From assembly GCF_002553505.1 (NCBI RefSeq), contig NZ_PDCP01000057.1:1-37104 (forward strand): a stretch of DNA of 37,104 nucleotides, given 5' to 3'. Below, piece by piece: positions 1 through 8,602 of this stretch (the first letter of the stretch is position 1; the number at the start of each line of letters is the position of its first letter). The notes beneath the pieces were generated by a model. The model was not told where the DNA came from and did no database searches. It saw nothing but the letters and a program-made list of their open reading frames with translations. Made by a program: the position numbers and the translations under genes. Source of the DNA: Mycolicibacterium agri. GTDB taxonomy: Bacteria; Actinomycetota; Actinomycetes; Mycobacteriales; Mycobacteriaceae.

Positions 1-39
1 GGGCAATGCTCCGCGACCACGCCGTCTACCAGCCCACAA

Positions 40-1287
40 CTACTGCTGCGGCCGCTTGACAACGTCATTGAGAATCTCCTTGGCCTTGGTTGTGGGCAGC
101 GGCGGCACGGGGAACGAGGTGGGTTCGTTCAACTGCACCGGGACTTCGCGAACGGCCTTGGGGCGCACCGTCCGTAACAGTGCGGCGGCCAGCACAAGCG
201 CAACCAGCATGCCGACGATGATCAGGCCTGTGCCCAATGCAGGCTGACCCGCGTTGCGCAGGCTGCGCGCGGTGGCCACGATCGCGATCCACACCAGCGA
301 AACCGGGATCAGCAGCTTCCAGCCCAGCGCCATGAACTGGTCGTAGCGCAGCCGCGGCAGCGTCGCGCGCAACCAGAAGTACAGGAACAAGAAAGCCCAG
401 ACCTTGCCGGTGAACCACAGCAGCGGCCACCAGCCGGTGTTGGCGCCGTCCCACATGTTGATCGGCCACGGTGCATGCCAGCCGCCGAGGAACATCGTGG
501 TGGCCAGCGCCGAAACCGTGGTCATGTTGACGTACTCGGCCAGCATGAACATCGCGAATTTCAGCGACGAGTACTCGGTGTGGAAGCCGCCGACCAGCTC
601 GCCTTCGGCCTCGGGCAGATCGAATGGGGCACGGTTGGTTTCGCCGACCATCGAGGTGACGTAGACCAGGAACGACGGCAGCAGCAGGAAGATGAACCAG
701 GTGCCGTCTTGGGCGGCGACGATGCCGGATGTCGACATGGTGCCCGCATAGAGGAACACGGTGGCGAACGACAACGCCATCGCGATCTCGTAGGAGATCA
801 CCTGCGCCGACGACCGCAACCCGCCGAGCAGGGGATAGGTCGAGCCGGAGGCCCAACCGGCCAGCACGATCCCGTACACCCCGATCGATGTGACGGCGAG
901 GATGTAGAGAACCGCGACCGCCAGATCGGTGAGCTGCAGCGGGGTTTGGTGGCCGAATATCGAAACGACCGGCCCCATCGGGATGACGGCGAAGGCCATG
1001 AACGCCGGGACGGTGGAGATGATGGGCGCCAGTAGGTAGATCGGCTTGTCCACGCCCGCGGGGATGAGGCCTTCCTTCAACCCCAGCTTGAGGCCGTCGA
1101 CAAGCGACTGCAGCAAGCCTTTCGGCCCAACCCGGTTGGGGCCGAAGCGCATCTGCATGCGGCCCAACAGCTTGCGCTCGATGAGAATGGCCGCCAGCAC
1201 GGTCAGCAGCAGGAAGACGAAGATGCCGACCGCCTTGATCAGGATCAGCCATAACGGGTCATGCCCGAATGCCGAGAGATCCGTCAT
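40..1287 (-). CDS. nuoH: NADH-quinone oxidoreductase subunit H (NuoH)
   Basis: Membrane subunit of proton-pumping complex I that lies next to the quinone-binding site, at the junction between the peripheral and membrane arms. The 415-residue protein has about eight to nine hydrophobic helices. It carries the family signatures RFGPNRVGPKGLLQS near residue 47 and ETNRAPFDLPEAEGELVGG near residue 217, the latter forming an acidic quinone-side loop. The C-terminal tail after the last helix is hydrophilic and proline-rich, as in other actinobacterial NuoH. The ATG at 1287 overlaps the nuoG stop by 4 bases, so translation is probably coupled. nuoI would be expected next, beyond the left edge; bases 1-39 hold no gene that can be called. 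Identification is secure. Confidence 0.97.
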   Translation of the reverse strand: MTDLSAFGHDPLWLILIKAVGIFVFLLLTVLAAILIERKLLGRMQMRFGPNRVGPKGLLQSLVDGLKLGLKEGLIPAGVDKPIYLLAPIISTVPAFMAFAVIPMGPVVSIFGHQTPLQLTDLAVAVLYILAVTSIGVYGIVLAGWASGSTYPLLGGLRSSAQVISYEIAMALSFATVFLYAGTMSTSGIVAAQDGTWFIFLLLPSFLVYVTSMVGETNRAPFDLPEAEGELVGGFHTEYSSLKFAMFMLAEYVNMTTVSALATTMFLGGWHAPWPINMWDGANTGWWPLLWFTGKVWAFLFLYFWLRATLPRLRYDQFMALGWKLLIPVSLVWIAIVATARSLRNAGQPALGTGLIIVGMLVALVLAAALLRTVRPKAVREVPVQLNEPTSFPVPPLPTTKAKEILNDVVKRPQQ

Positions 1288-3674
1288 AGTTCAGCCCGTC
1301 CGATCGAGACCACGGAGCCCGCGGTCACCCCGAGTTGTTGATGCACTGAAGATCCCGGCGAGTTCAGCGGCAGCCACACCACGCGGTCGTCCATGTCGGT
1401 GATCTCCAACGGCAGTGTGACATCACCGCGCGCCGTCGATACGGTGACCGAATCACCCTCGGCCGCACCGATTTCTGCGGCGGTGGCGGCTGCCAAGCGA
1501 ACCACGGACGGCCGGGCGGTGCCTGCCAGGTAGGGTTCGCCGTCTTGCAGCCGCCCCTTGTCCAACAGCATCCGCCAACTGGCCAGCACGGCTTCGCCCT
1601 TTCCGGGTTCGGCCGCCAGACCCGCCTTCACCGACGGTGCGCCCGGCCGGGCACCGCTCCACCAGCCCAGGCTGGCGAGATCCTCGCTTGCCGCCGCCGC
1701 GCTCCTCGTGCCGAGGTCGACGCCGAGTTCGTCGGCGAGTGTGTACAGGACCCGCAGGTCCGGTGTCGCGTTGCTCTGCAGGGACGGTTGGAACGGCCGA
1801 ATCCTGCCCTCCCAGTTGACGAACGAGCCTGCCTTTTCGACGACCGGAGCGACCGGGAACACGACGTCGGCGAGATCGGTGACCGCGCTCTCGCGTAGCT
1901 CGAGGCTGACGACGAACGGCGTCGCCTCGATCGCCGCCAGCGCCGCGTCGGGGTCGGGCAGATCGGCGGGCTCCACACCGCCGATCAGCAGCGCACTCAG
2001 TTCACCGGCAGCCGCTGCGGCGAGAATTCCCGCCGTGTCGCGGCCCGGCGCGGGTGGCAGGTCGGTGACGTTCCAGTCCTTCGCCGTCTGCGCGCGCGCC
2101 GCATCGTCGGCGACGGGGCGGCCGGCGGGGAGCAGGTTGGGGAGGGCGCCTGCTTCGAGTGCGCCGCGTTCGCCGGCGCGGCGGGGGATCCAGGCGAGGC
2201 GGGCGCCGGTGGCGGCGGCCAGGCGGCTGGCCGCCGACAGTGCGCCAGGGGTGGTGGGCAAACGCTCGCCGACGAGGATGATCGCACCCGGCTGGGTCAG
2301 CAAGCCATGATCGGCCAACGCATCCAGGGCCGCGGCTTCCCGCCCGGGTGCGGTGCGGATGAGCTCGCCGGAAAGCTTGGCCAGGCCGCGGGTGGCGAAC
2401 GGCGCGATCGAGAGCACTTTGAGGCCGTGTTTGCGGGCGGCTTTGCGCAGCCGCAGGAACACGATCGGTGATTCCTCTTCCGGTTCGAAGCCGGCCAGCA
2501 GCACCGCCGGGGCCTTCTCCAGATCGGAGTAGGTGACCGTCAGGGGTTGTCCGGCGATGTGGGCGGCTAGGAAGTCGGCTTCTTCGGCGCTGTGCGGGCG
2601 GATGCGGAAGTCGATGTCGTTGGTGTCCAGCACCATTCGCGCGAACTTGGCATAGGCGTAGGCGTCTTCGACAGTGGCGCGGCCGCCGACGAGCACCCCG
2701 GCGCGCCCGGCAGCCTTGGCCAACCCCGTCGCGGCCACCCCGATCGCCTCTGACCAGGACGCCGGGCGCAGTTTGCCGTCATCGTCGCGCAGCAGCGGGG
2801 TGGTGATCCGGTCCCCGACGCGGGGGTAGGTGAAGGCCCAGCGGCCTTTGTCGCAGTTCCACTCCTCGTTGACCTCGGGATCATCACCGGCCAAGCGGCG
2901 TAGCACGGTCCCGCGGCGGTGGTCGGTGCGCTGCGCACAGCCCGAGGCGCAGTGCTCACACACACTGGGGCTGGACACCAGATCAAACGGGCGGGCCCGG
3001 AACCGGTAGGCGGTGTTGGTCAACGCCCCCACCGGACAAATCTGAACCGTGTTACCCGAGAAATACGACGAGAACGGTTCCCCGGGCGCAATACCGACCT
3101 GCTGCAGCGCGCCGCGCTCGAGCAGTTCGATGAAGGGGTCGCCGGCGATCTGTTGGGAGAACCGAGTGCAGCGTGCGCACAACACACAGCGTTCGCGGTC
3201 CAACAGCACTTCCGCCGAAATCGGAATCGGCTTGGGGAACGTGCGTTTGACGTCGGTGAACCGCGTCTCGGCGCGGCCGTTGGACATCGCCTGGTTCTGC
3301 AGCGGGCACTCGCCACCCTTGTCGCAGATCGGGCAATCCAGCGGATGATTGATCAGCAACAGCTCCATCACGCCCTGCTGCGCCTTGTCGGCCGCCTCCG
3401 AGGTGAACTGCGTGCGCACGACCATGTCCGGCGTGCAGGTGATGGTGCATGAGGCCATCGGTTTGCGTTGGCCTTCGACTTCGACCAGGCATTGGCGGCA
3501 GGCGCCGACGGGGTCGAGCAGCGGATGGTCGCAGAACCGGGGGATCTGGATGCCGACGAGTTCGGCCGCGCGAATCACCAACGTGCCCTTGGGCACGCTC
3601 ACCGGCACGCCGTCGATGGTCAGATTGACCATCTCCACCGGCGGCGTGTCCTGGGTCGGCTCGGTGACCGTCAT
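1284..3674 (-). CDS. nuoG: NADH-quinone oxidoreductase subunit G (NuoG)
   Basis: Large iron-sulfur subunit of the peripheral arm of complex I, 796 residues. The N-terminal ferredoxin-like domain has 2Fe-2S ligands C48, C59, C62 and C76. The next cluster has H110, C114, C117 and C123, followed by C163, C166, C169 and C213. A further set, C239, C242, C246 and C274, matches the extra N7 cluster found in some bacterial NuoG. The rest is a molybdopterin-oxidoreductase-like fold without obvious cofactor-ligand function. I chose the ATG at 3674 because it overlaps the nuoF stop as ATGA and begins just before the ferredoxin domain. An in-frame start 18 codons upstream would lie inside nuoF. Confidence 0.96.
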   Translation of the reverse strand: MTVTEPTQDTPPVEMVNLTIDGVPVSVPKGTLVIRAAELVGIQIPRFCDHPLLDPVGACRQCLVEVEGQRKPMASCTITCTPDMVVRTQFTSEAADKAQQGVMELLLINHPLDCPICDKGGECPLQNQAMSNGRAETRFTDVKRTFPKPIPISAEVLLDRERCVLCARCTRFSQQIAGDPFIELLERGALQQVGIAPGEPFSSYFSGNTVQICPVGALTNTAYRFRARPFDLVSSPSVCEHCASGCAQRTDHRRGTVLRRLAGDDPEVNEEWNCDKGRWAFTYPRVGDRITTPLLRDDDGKLRPASWSEAIGVAATGLAKAAGRAGVLVGGRATVEDAYAYAKFARMVLDTNDIDFRIRPHSAEEADFLAAHIAGQPLTVTYSDLEKAPAVLLAGFEPEEESPIVFLRLRKAARKHGLKVLSIAPFATRGLAKLSGELIRTAPGREAAALDALADHGLLTQPGAIILVGERLPTTPGALSAASRLAAATGARLAWIPRRAGERGALEAGALPNLLPAGRPVADDAARAQTAKDWNVTDLPPAPGRDTAGILAAAAAGELSALLIGGVEPADLPDPDAALAAIEATPFVVSLELRESAVTDLADVVFPVAPVVEKAGSFVNWEGRIRPFQPSLQSNATPDLRVLYTLADELGVDLGTRSAAAASEDLASLGWWSGARPGAPSVKAGLAAEPGKGEAVLASWRMLLDKGRLQDGEPYLAGTARPSVVRLAAATAAEIGAAEGDSVTVSTARGDVTLPLEITDMDDRVVWLPLNSPGSSVHQQLGVTAGSVVSIGRAEL

Positions 3675-4996
3675 GCTCCCACCCCCTCGGTGGCCATCAG
3701 AGTCGAGGCGTGCGGATCGAACGGGCACCCACCGTCGAGGTGGGCGAGGTATTCGTCGCGGAAGAACTTGATCGACGACAGAATCGGGCTGGCCGCACCA
3801 TCACCCAACGCGCAGAACGACTTCCCGTTGATGTTGTCGGAGATGTCGAGCAACTTGTCAATGTCCTCTTCGGTACCGCGACCCGTTTCCAGCCGCTCAT
3901 AGATCTGCACCAGCCAGTAGGTGCCTTCGCGACACGGCGTGCACTTGCCGCAGGATTCGTGGGCGTAGAACTCGGTCCAGCGGCGCACTGCGCGCACCAC
4001 GCATGTCGTGTCGTCGAAGATCTGCAGCGCCTTGGTGCCCAGCATGGAGCCGACCCCGGCCATGCCCTCGTAATCCAGTGGCACGTCCAGGTGTTCGGCG
4101 GTCAGCAACGGGGTCGAGGACCCACCCGGCGTCCAGAACTTCAATTCGTGGCCCGCGCGCACCCCGCCCGCGTAGTCGAGCAGTTCGCGCAGCGTGATGC
4201 CGAGCGGCGCCTCGTACTGGCCCGGGTTGGTCACATGCCCCGACAGCGAATACAACGTGAAACCCGGCGATTTCTCTGAACCCATCGACCGGAACCAGTC
4301 GATGCCGTTGAGCATGATCGGCGGCACACTGGCGATCGATTCGACGTTGTTGACCACAGTCGGGCAGGCATACAAACCGGCCACCGCGGGAAACGGTGGC
4401 CTGAGCCGAGGTTGTCCGCGCCTGCCTTCCAACGAGTCCAATAGCGCGGTCTCTTCACCGCAGATGTAGGCGCCTGCTCCGGCGTGCACGATCAATTCCA
4501 GGTCGAAACCGGAGCCCTTGATGTTGGTGCCCAGGTAGCCGGCTTCGTAGGCCTCGGCGACCGCGGCCCGCAATCGCCGCAGCACGGGAACCACCTCACC
4601 GCGGACGTAGATGAAAGCGTGGTGCGCCCGGATCGCATATGCGGCGATGATCGCGCCCTCCACCAGGAAGTGCGGCGTCGTCAGCATCAGCGGGATGTCT
4701 TTGCACGTACCGGGTTCGGACTCGTCGGCGTTGATGACGAGGTAGTGCGGCTTGGCGCCGGCGCCGGTGTCATCCTGCGGGATGAACGACCACTTCGTCC
4801 CCGTCGGGAAGCCGGCGCCGCCGCGGCCGCGCAATCCGGCGTTCTTGACAAGCGCGATCACCTCGTCGGGATCCATCGCGAGCGCCTTGTCCAGTGCGCG
4901 GTATCCGTCGTGACGGCGGTAGGTGTCCAGCGACCACGGTTCGGGCTCGTCCCAATACCGGCTGAAGACGGGTGTCAGAGGAGTAGCAGGTGCCAT
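3671..4996 (-). CDS. nuoF: NADH-quinone oxidoreductase subunit F (NuoF)
   Basis: NADH-oxidising flavoprotein of complex I, which binds NADH, FMN and the N3 4Fe-4S cluster. The 441-residue protein shows the nucleotide/FMN motif GRGGAGFPTG at residues 57-66. Cluster ligands are C349, C352 and C355 (ESCGKCTPC) plus C395. The ATG at 4996 follows the nuoE stop by one base (TGACATG) and gives the usual family length. Longer in-frame starts would run back through the nuoE tail in another frame. The 3' end overlaps nuoG by 4 bases. All expected cofactor residues are present. Confidence 0.96.
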   Translation of the reverse strand: MAPATPLTPVFSRYWDEPEPWSLDTYRRHDGYRALDKALAMDPDEVIALVKNAGLRGRGGAGFPTGTKWSFIPQDDTGAGAKPHYLVINADESEPGTCKDIPLMLTTPHFLVEGAIIAAYAIRAHHAFIYVRGEVVPVLRRLRAAVAEAYEAGYLGTNIKGSGFDLELIVHAGAGAYICGEETALLDSLEGRRGQPRLRPPFPAVAGLYACPTVVNNVESIASVPPIMLNGIDWFRSMGSEKSPGFTLYSLSGHVTNPGQYEAPLGITLRELLDYAGGVRAGHELKFWTPGGSSTPLLTAEHLDVPLDYEGMAGVGSMLGTKALQIFDDTTCVVRAVRRWTEFYAHESCGKCTPCREGTYWLVQIYERLETGRGTEEDIDKLLDISDNINGKSFCALGDGAASPILSSIKFFRDEYLAHLDGGCPFDPHASTLMATEGVGA

Positions 4997-4997
4997 G

Positions 4998-5894
4998 TCA
5001 GTCGCGTGAATCCGTTGTGCTCGGGTCGGTTTCGGTGGTGCCGGGTTTCGGCGGCACCGTGGCCGACGGTCCAGGTGCGGGTTCGTCCTTGGTGGTTTCG
5101 ACGGCGGCGGGCTCGGTTCCGTCGAGTGTGGGTGCCGGCACGGGCGTACCTTGATCCGGCGATGGAGCCTCCATGCCGAGTCGGCGAGCCACCCGCAAGC
5201 CGGCCAGCGTCGCAGCCGGTTCCTGTCCGGGAACGGTGACCGGGCGGTCGTCGGGCAGACCCGCCAGAACACGCGCGGTCTGGCGGAAGGTGCACAGTGG
5301 CGCGCCGCGGGTCGGGACGACCGGTTCCCCCGTCCGCAGCGAGTCGACCAGATCCCGTGCCGAGGACGGTGTTTGGTTGTCGAAGAACTCCCAGTTGACC
5401 ATCACCACCGGGGCGTAGTCGCATGCGGCGTTGCACTCGACGTGCTCGAGGGTGACGCGTCCGTCGTCGGTGGTCTCGCCCGCGTGGATGCCGAGATGGT
5501 CCTGCAGTGCTTCGAGGATGGCGTCGCCGCCCATGATCGCGCACAGCGTGTTCGTGCACACACCGACCAGGTAGTCGCCCGTCGGTTCGCGCCGGTACAT
5601 CGAATAGAACGTCGCCACCGCGGTCACTTCAGCGTCGGTGAGACCCAGTTGGTTCGCGCAGAAAGCGATTCCAGCCTTGGTCAGGTAGCCGTCCTCGGAC
5701 TGCACCAGGTGAAGCAGCGGCAGAAGCGCCGAACGCGGCTGCGGGTAGCGCGCGATGATCTCCTTGGCGCTCTCCGCCAGCCGGGCTGCCACGTCATCGG
5801 GGTAGGTGGATTCACCGCTGATCGGCGGGCCCGCCTCGTCGGGGCGCTGGCCCAGCTGGATGAAGATCGGTGACCCGTTAGGCGTCAACGCCAT
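4998..5894 (-). CDS. nuoE: NADH-quinone oxidoreductase subunit E (NuoE) with extended C-terminal tail
   Basis: Thioredoxin-like 24-kDa subunit carrying the N1a 2Fe-2S cluster beside NuoF. Cluster ligands C113, C118, C154 and C158 are all visible. Length is 298 residues from the ATG at 5894. That start is preceded by an AGGGG ribosome-binding site five bases upstream, and the protein then begins MALTPNGSPIF. The reading frame stays open upstream through a 33-base tandem repeat, which would add a charged DERLREEATTR repeat, but there is no good start there. Residues from about 240 onward form a low-complexity Pro/Thr/Glu tail not needed for the fold, and the protein is longer than my recollection of M. 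tuberculosis NuoE (about 252). Confidence 0.93.
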   Translation of the reverse strand: MALTPNGSPIFIQLGQRPDEAGPPISGESTYPDDVAARLAESAKEIIARYPQPRSALLPLLHLVQSEDGYLTKAGIAFCANQLGLTDAEVTAVATFYSMYRREPTGDYLVGVCTNTLCAIMGGDAILEALQDHLGIHAGETTDDGRVTLEHVECNAACDYAPVVMVNWEFFDNQTPSSARDLVDSLRTGEPVVPTRGAPLCTFRQTARVLAGLPDDRPVTVPGQEPAATLAGLRVARRLGMEAPSPDQGTPVPAPTLDGTEPAAVETTKDEPAPGPSATVPPKPGTTETDPSTTDSRD

Positions 5895-5992
5895 TCGTAC
5901 CCCTGCCTCTTCGCGCAAGCGCTCATCTCGCGTTGTCGCCTCTTCGCGCAAGCGCTCATCTCGCGTTGTCGCCTCTTCGCGCAAGCGCTCAT
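5885..5992 (-). CDS. Small ORF (35 aa) bridging nuoD and nuoE inside a tandem repeat
   Basis: Starts with an ATG that overlaps the nuoD stop as ATGA and ends in a TGA 10 bases inside nuoE. It therefore spans the nuoD-nuoE junction exactly. The peptide is two copies of an 11-residue basic unit (MSACAKRRQRE) plus a partial third copy ending EWR. Each unit starts with ATG. This stop/start arrangement is what is known for mycobacterial MIRU elements, whose small ORFs overlap their neighbours' stop and start codons. Its likely role is to keep ribosomes running from nuoD into nuoE; a stable functional peptide is not implied. Whether it is translated is unknown. Confidence 0.45.
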   Translation of the reverse strand: MSACAKRRQREMSACAKRRQREMSACAKRQGYEWR

Positions 5993-5993
5993 C
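5905..5993 (-). repeat. 33-bp tandem repeat, 2.7 copies, MIRU-like
   Basis: On the minus strand the unit begins GATGAGCGCTTGCGCGAAGA and is 33 bases long. Copies occupy 5961-5993 and 5928-5960 and are identical; a 23-base partial copy lies at 5905-5927. The unit length is a multiple of three, so copy number can change without altering either reading frame crossing it. No other copy was noticed in the window. Confidence 0.9.
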
Positions 5994-7314
5994 GGTCGAC
6001 TCCTCCCATGACCGGGTCAAGCGACGCCACCGCCGAGATCGCGTCGGCGACCATGCCTCCTTCACACATGGCGGCGACGGCCTGCAGATTGGTGAAGGAG
6101 GGGTCGCGGTAGTGCACTCGGTACGGGCGGGTGCCGCCGTCGGAAACCATGTGGACGCCGAGTTCGCCGCGCGGCGATTCGATTGCGACGTACACCTGAC
6201 CGGGCGGCACGCGGATTCCTTCGGTGACGAGTTTGAAGTGGTGGATCAACCCTTCCATGGAGTGGCCCATGATCTTGGCGATGTGTTGCGGCGAGTTGCC
6301 CAGCCCGTCCGGGCCCAGCTGCAGATCGGCGGGCCAGGCCAGCTTCTTGTCCTCGAGCATCACCGGCCCGGGTGTTTTCTCCAGCCGCTCAACGCATTGC
6401 CGGACGATCTTGAGGGACTCGTGCATCTCTTTGACGCGGATCAGGTAGCGGCCGTAGGCGTCGCAGCCGTCGTCGGTGATGACGTCGAAGTCGTAGGTCT
6501 CGTACCCGCAATAGGGTTGTGCCCTGCGCAAGTCGTGCGGCAGCCCCGTGGAGCGCAGCACCGGACCGGTGATGCCCAACGCCATGCACCCGGCCAGGTC
6601 GAGGTAGCCGATGTTCTGGGTACGGGCTTTCCAGATGTAGTTCTCGTTGAGCAGGTTCGACAGGTCGGCCAGCCGTTCGGGCAGCAGGTCCAGCGCCTCG
6701 CGCAGCTGCGGAATGGCGTCCTCAGGCAGGTCGGCGGCCAGTCCGCCGGGCCGGATGTAGGCGTGGTTCATCCGCAGCCCGGTGATTGTCTCGAACAGCG
6801 ACAGGATCACTTCGCGTTCGCGGAACCCGTAGAACATCGCCGACATCGCGCCGAGTTCCATGCCGCCGGTGGCCAGCGCCACGAGATGGCTTGAGATGCG
6901 GTTGAGTTCCATCATCATGACGCGAATGATGTTGGCCCGCTCCGGGATATCGTCGCTGACGCCGAGCAGCTTCTCGACCGCCAGGCAGTAGACGGTCTCG
7001 TTGAACAGCGGGGAGAGGTAGTCCATACGGGTCACGAACGTGACGCCCTGGGTCCAGGTGCGGAACTCGAGATTCTTCTCGATTCCGGTGTGCAGGTAGC
7101 CGATACCGCAGCGCGCCTCGGTGACGGTCTCGCCCTCGATTTCCAGGATCAGCCGCAACACACCGTGCGTCGAGGGGTGCTGCGGGCCCATGTTGACGAC
7201 GATCCGTTCGCCCGCTGAGGCTTCGGCAGCGGCGGCGACGACCTCATCCCAGTCCTGGCCGCCGACCATGATGACGGTATCCCCGCCCTCCGGCGGGGTC
7301 GTGGCTGTGCTCAT
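5989..7314 (-). CDS. nuoD: NADH-quinone oxidoreductase subunit D (NuoD)
   Basis: 49-kDa subunit of complex I, related to the large subunit of NiFe hydrogenases, which forms much of the quinone cavity with NuoB and NuoH. The 441-residue protein carries the quinone-site motif NMGPQHPSTHG near residue 41 and ends with the family's ESPRGELGVHMVSDGG region. The hydrogenase nickel-binding cysteines are absent, as expected. The ATG at 7314 shares one base with the nuoC stop (TGATG), and the stop overlaps the small ORF that leads into nuoE. Confidence 0.97.
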   Translation of the reverse strand: MSTATTPPEGGDTVIMVGGQDWDEVVAAAAEASAGERIVVNMGPQHPSTHGVLRLILEIEGETVTEARCGIGYLHTGIEKNLEFRTWTQGVTFVTRMDYLSPLFNETVYCLAVEKLLGVSDDIPERANIIRVMMMELNRISSHLVALATGGMELGAMSAMFYGFREREVILSLFETITGLRMNHAYIRPGGLAADLPEDAIPQLREALDLLPERLADLSNLLNENYIWKARTQNIGYLDLAGCMALGITGPVLRSTGLPHDLRRAQPYCGYETYDFDVITDDGCDAYGRYLIRVKEMHESLKIVRQCVERLEKTPGPVMLEDKKLAWPADLQLGPDGLGNSPQHIAKIMGHSMEGLIHHFKLVTEGIRVPPGQVYVAIESPRGELGVHMVSDGGTRPYRVHYRDPSFTNLQAVAAMCEGGMVADAISAVASLDPVMGGVDR

Positions 7315-8051
7315 CAGTTGTAGGCCCTCCGTTGGTCGGGCGGCGGTATCTCGGCGCCGTGGTATTGCACCGGGATTCCGCCCAACGGGTAGTCCTTGCG
7401 TTGCGGATGTCCGACCCAGTCGTCGGGCATCTCGATGCGGGTCAGCGCCGGATGACCGTCGAAGATGATGCCGAAGAAGTCGTAGGTTTCGCGTTCGTGC
7501 CAGTCGGTGGTGGGATACACGCCGAACAGCGACGGGATGTGCGGATCGGCGTCCGGCGCGGCCACTTCCACCTGGATGCGACGGTTGTGCGTGATCGACA
7601 TCAGCGGATACACCGCGTGCAGTTCGCGGCCGGTTTCCTCGGGGTAGTGCACGCCCGACACGCCAAGGCAGAGTTCGAAACGCAGCCCGGGATCGTCGCG
7701 CAGCGTCTGCATCACCGTGGGCAGATGCTCGCGGGCGACATCGAGGGTCAACTGATCGCGGTAGACCACCACCCGCTCGATCGCCGCGTTGAAGCTCTCC
7801 TCACCCAGCGCGGCTTCCAACGTGTCGACGACCTCGTCGAAATATCCGCCGTACGGGCGCGGCGAGCCGCCGGGCAGCGCCACCTCGCGCACCAGTCGGC
7901 CGTAGCCGGACGTGTCGCCGGTGTCGGTGTTGCCGAACATCCCCCGGCGCACCGCGACGACTTCCTTGTCGCCGGTGCCGCGGGCGTGCCCGTTGGACTG
8001 AGCAGGCCCGCCAGGCCCAGCAGGTCCGTTAGGTCCAGTAGGTCCTGTCAC
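7314..8051 (-). CDS. nuoC: NADH-quinone oxidoreductase subunit C (NuoC)
   Basis: 30-kDa peripheral-arm subunit of complex I. The GTG start at 8051 overlaps the nuoB stop as GTGA and gives 245 residues, close to the usual length. The conserved core runs from RRGMFGNTDTGDTSGYGRL to the C-terminal signature RETYDFFGIIFDGHPALTRI followed by HPQRKDYPLGG. Residues 3-17 form a collagen-like run of Gly-Pro-X triplets, encoded by short 9-base repeats. This run is absent from my recollection of M. tuberculosis NuoC and is probably a disordered extension. The stop overlaps nuoD by one base. Confidence 0.94.
   Translation of the reverse strand: MTGPTGPNGPAGPGGPAQSNGHARGTGDKEVVAVRRGMFGNTDTGDTSGYGRLVREVALPGGSPRPYGGYFDEVVDTLEAALGEESFNAAIERVVVYRDQLTLDVAREHLPTVMQTLRDDPGLRFELCLGVSGVHYPEETGRELHAVYPLMSITHNRRIQVEVAAPDADPHIPSLFGVYPTTDWHERETYDFFGIIFDGHPALTRIEMPDDWVGHPQRKDYPLGGIPVQYHGAEIPPPDQRRAYN
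8001..8045 (-). repeat. 9-bp repeats coding a Gly-Pro-X run at the NuoC N-terminus
   Basis: The minus strand repeats GGACCTNNN-type nonamers and encodes GPT GPN GPA GPG GPA. It is a low-complexity tract within coding sequence, and its copy number could vary in frame. Confidence 0.6.
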
Positions 8052-8602
8052 CGCAATAGCCCCTTGAGCTCGATGGTCGGCTGGACCGAGAGTGCCGCCT
8101 TCTCCGCTTCGCGGATGGCTTCCTCGCGGTTGACGCCCAGCGGCATCTCGGCGATCTTGTCGTGCAACTTCAGGATCGCGTGCAGTAGCATTTCCGGCCG
8201 CGGCGGGCATCCGGGCAGGTAGATGTCCACCGGCACGACATGGTCGACGCCCTGGACGATGGCGTAGTTGTTGAACATCCCGCCCGAGGAGGCGCAGACC
8301 CCCATCGAGAGCACCCACTTGGGCTCGGCCATCTGGTCGTAGACCTGGCGCAACACCGGTGCCATCTTCTGGCTGACCCGCCCGGCCACGATCATCAGAT
8401 CGGCCTGCCGGGGGGTGGCCGAGAACCGCTCCATGCCGAACCGGGATATGTCGAACCGGGGTCCGGCGGTGGCCATCATCTCGATCGCGCAGCAGGCCAG
8501 GCCGAACGTCGCCGGCCACAGCGAGCCTTTGCGCACGTAGCCGGCCAGTTTCTCAACCGTGCTCAGCAAGATTCCGCTGGGTAGCTTTTCCTCTAGTCCC
8601 AA
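8048..8602 (-). CDS. nuoB: NADH-quinone oxidoreductase subunit B (NuoB)
   Basis: Carries the N2 4Fe-4S cluster that passes electrons to quinone. Cluster ligands sit in FGLACCAIEMM (paired cysteines), VCASSGG and YLPGCPPRPE. I placed the start at the TTG at 8602, giving 184 residues beginning (L/M)GLEEKLPSGILLSTVEK. This matches the known M. tuberculosis N-terminus and length. An ATG at 8623 would add seven unconserved residues. With the TTG start the gene overlaps the end of nuoA by 10 bases; the 3' end overlaps nuoC as GTGA. Confidence 0.93.
   Translation of the reverse strand: MGLEEKLPSGILLSTVEKLAGYVRKGSLWPATFGLACCAIEMMATAGPRFDISRFGMERFSATPRQADLMIVAGRVSQKMAPVLRQVYDQMAEPKWVLSMGVCASSGGMFNNYAIVQGVDHVVPVDIYLPGCPPRPEMLLHAILKLHDKIAEMPLGVNREEAIREAEKAALSVQPTIELKGLLR

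Noticed and set aside
65..1252. Long second reading frame on the minus strand across nuoH
   Set aside because: High G+C makes long shadow frames; this one is rich in Arg, Gly and His, has no recognisable motifs and lies entirely inside nuoH.
3671..5272. 533-residue version of NuoF
   Set aside because: The first 92 residues would be read from the nuoE tail in another frame; the ATG at 4996 matches the family N-terminus.
5895..6065. NuoE N-terminal extension with DERLREEATTR repeats
   Set aside because: The frame is open but lacks a good start after the nuoD stop; the strong AGGGG site points to the ATG at 5894.
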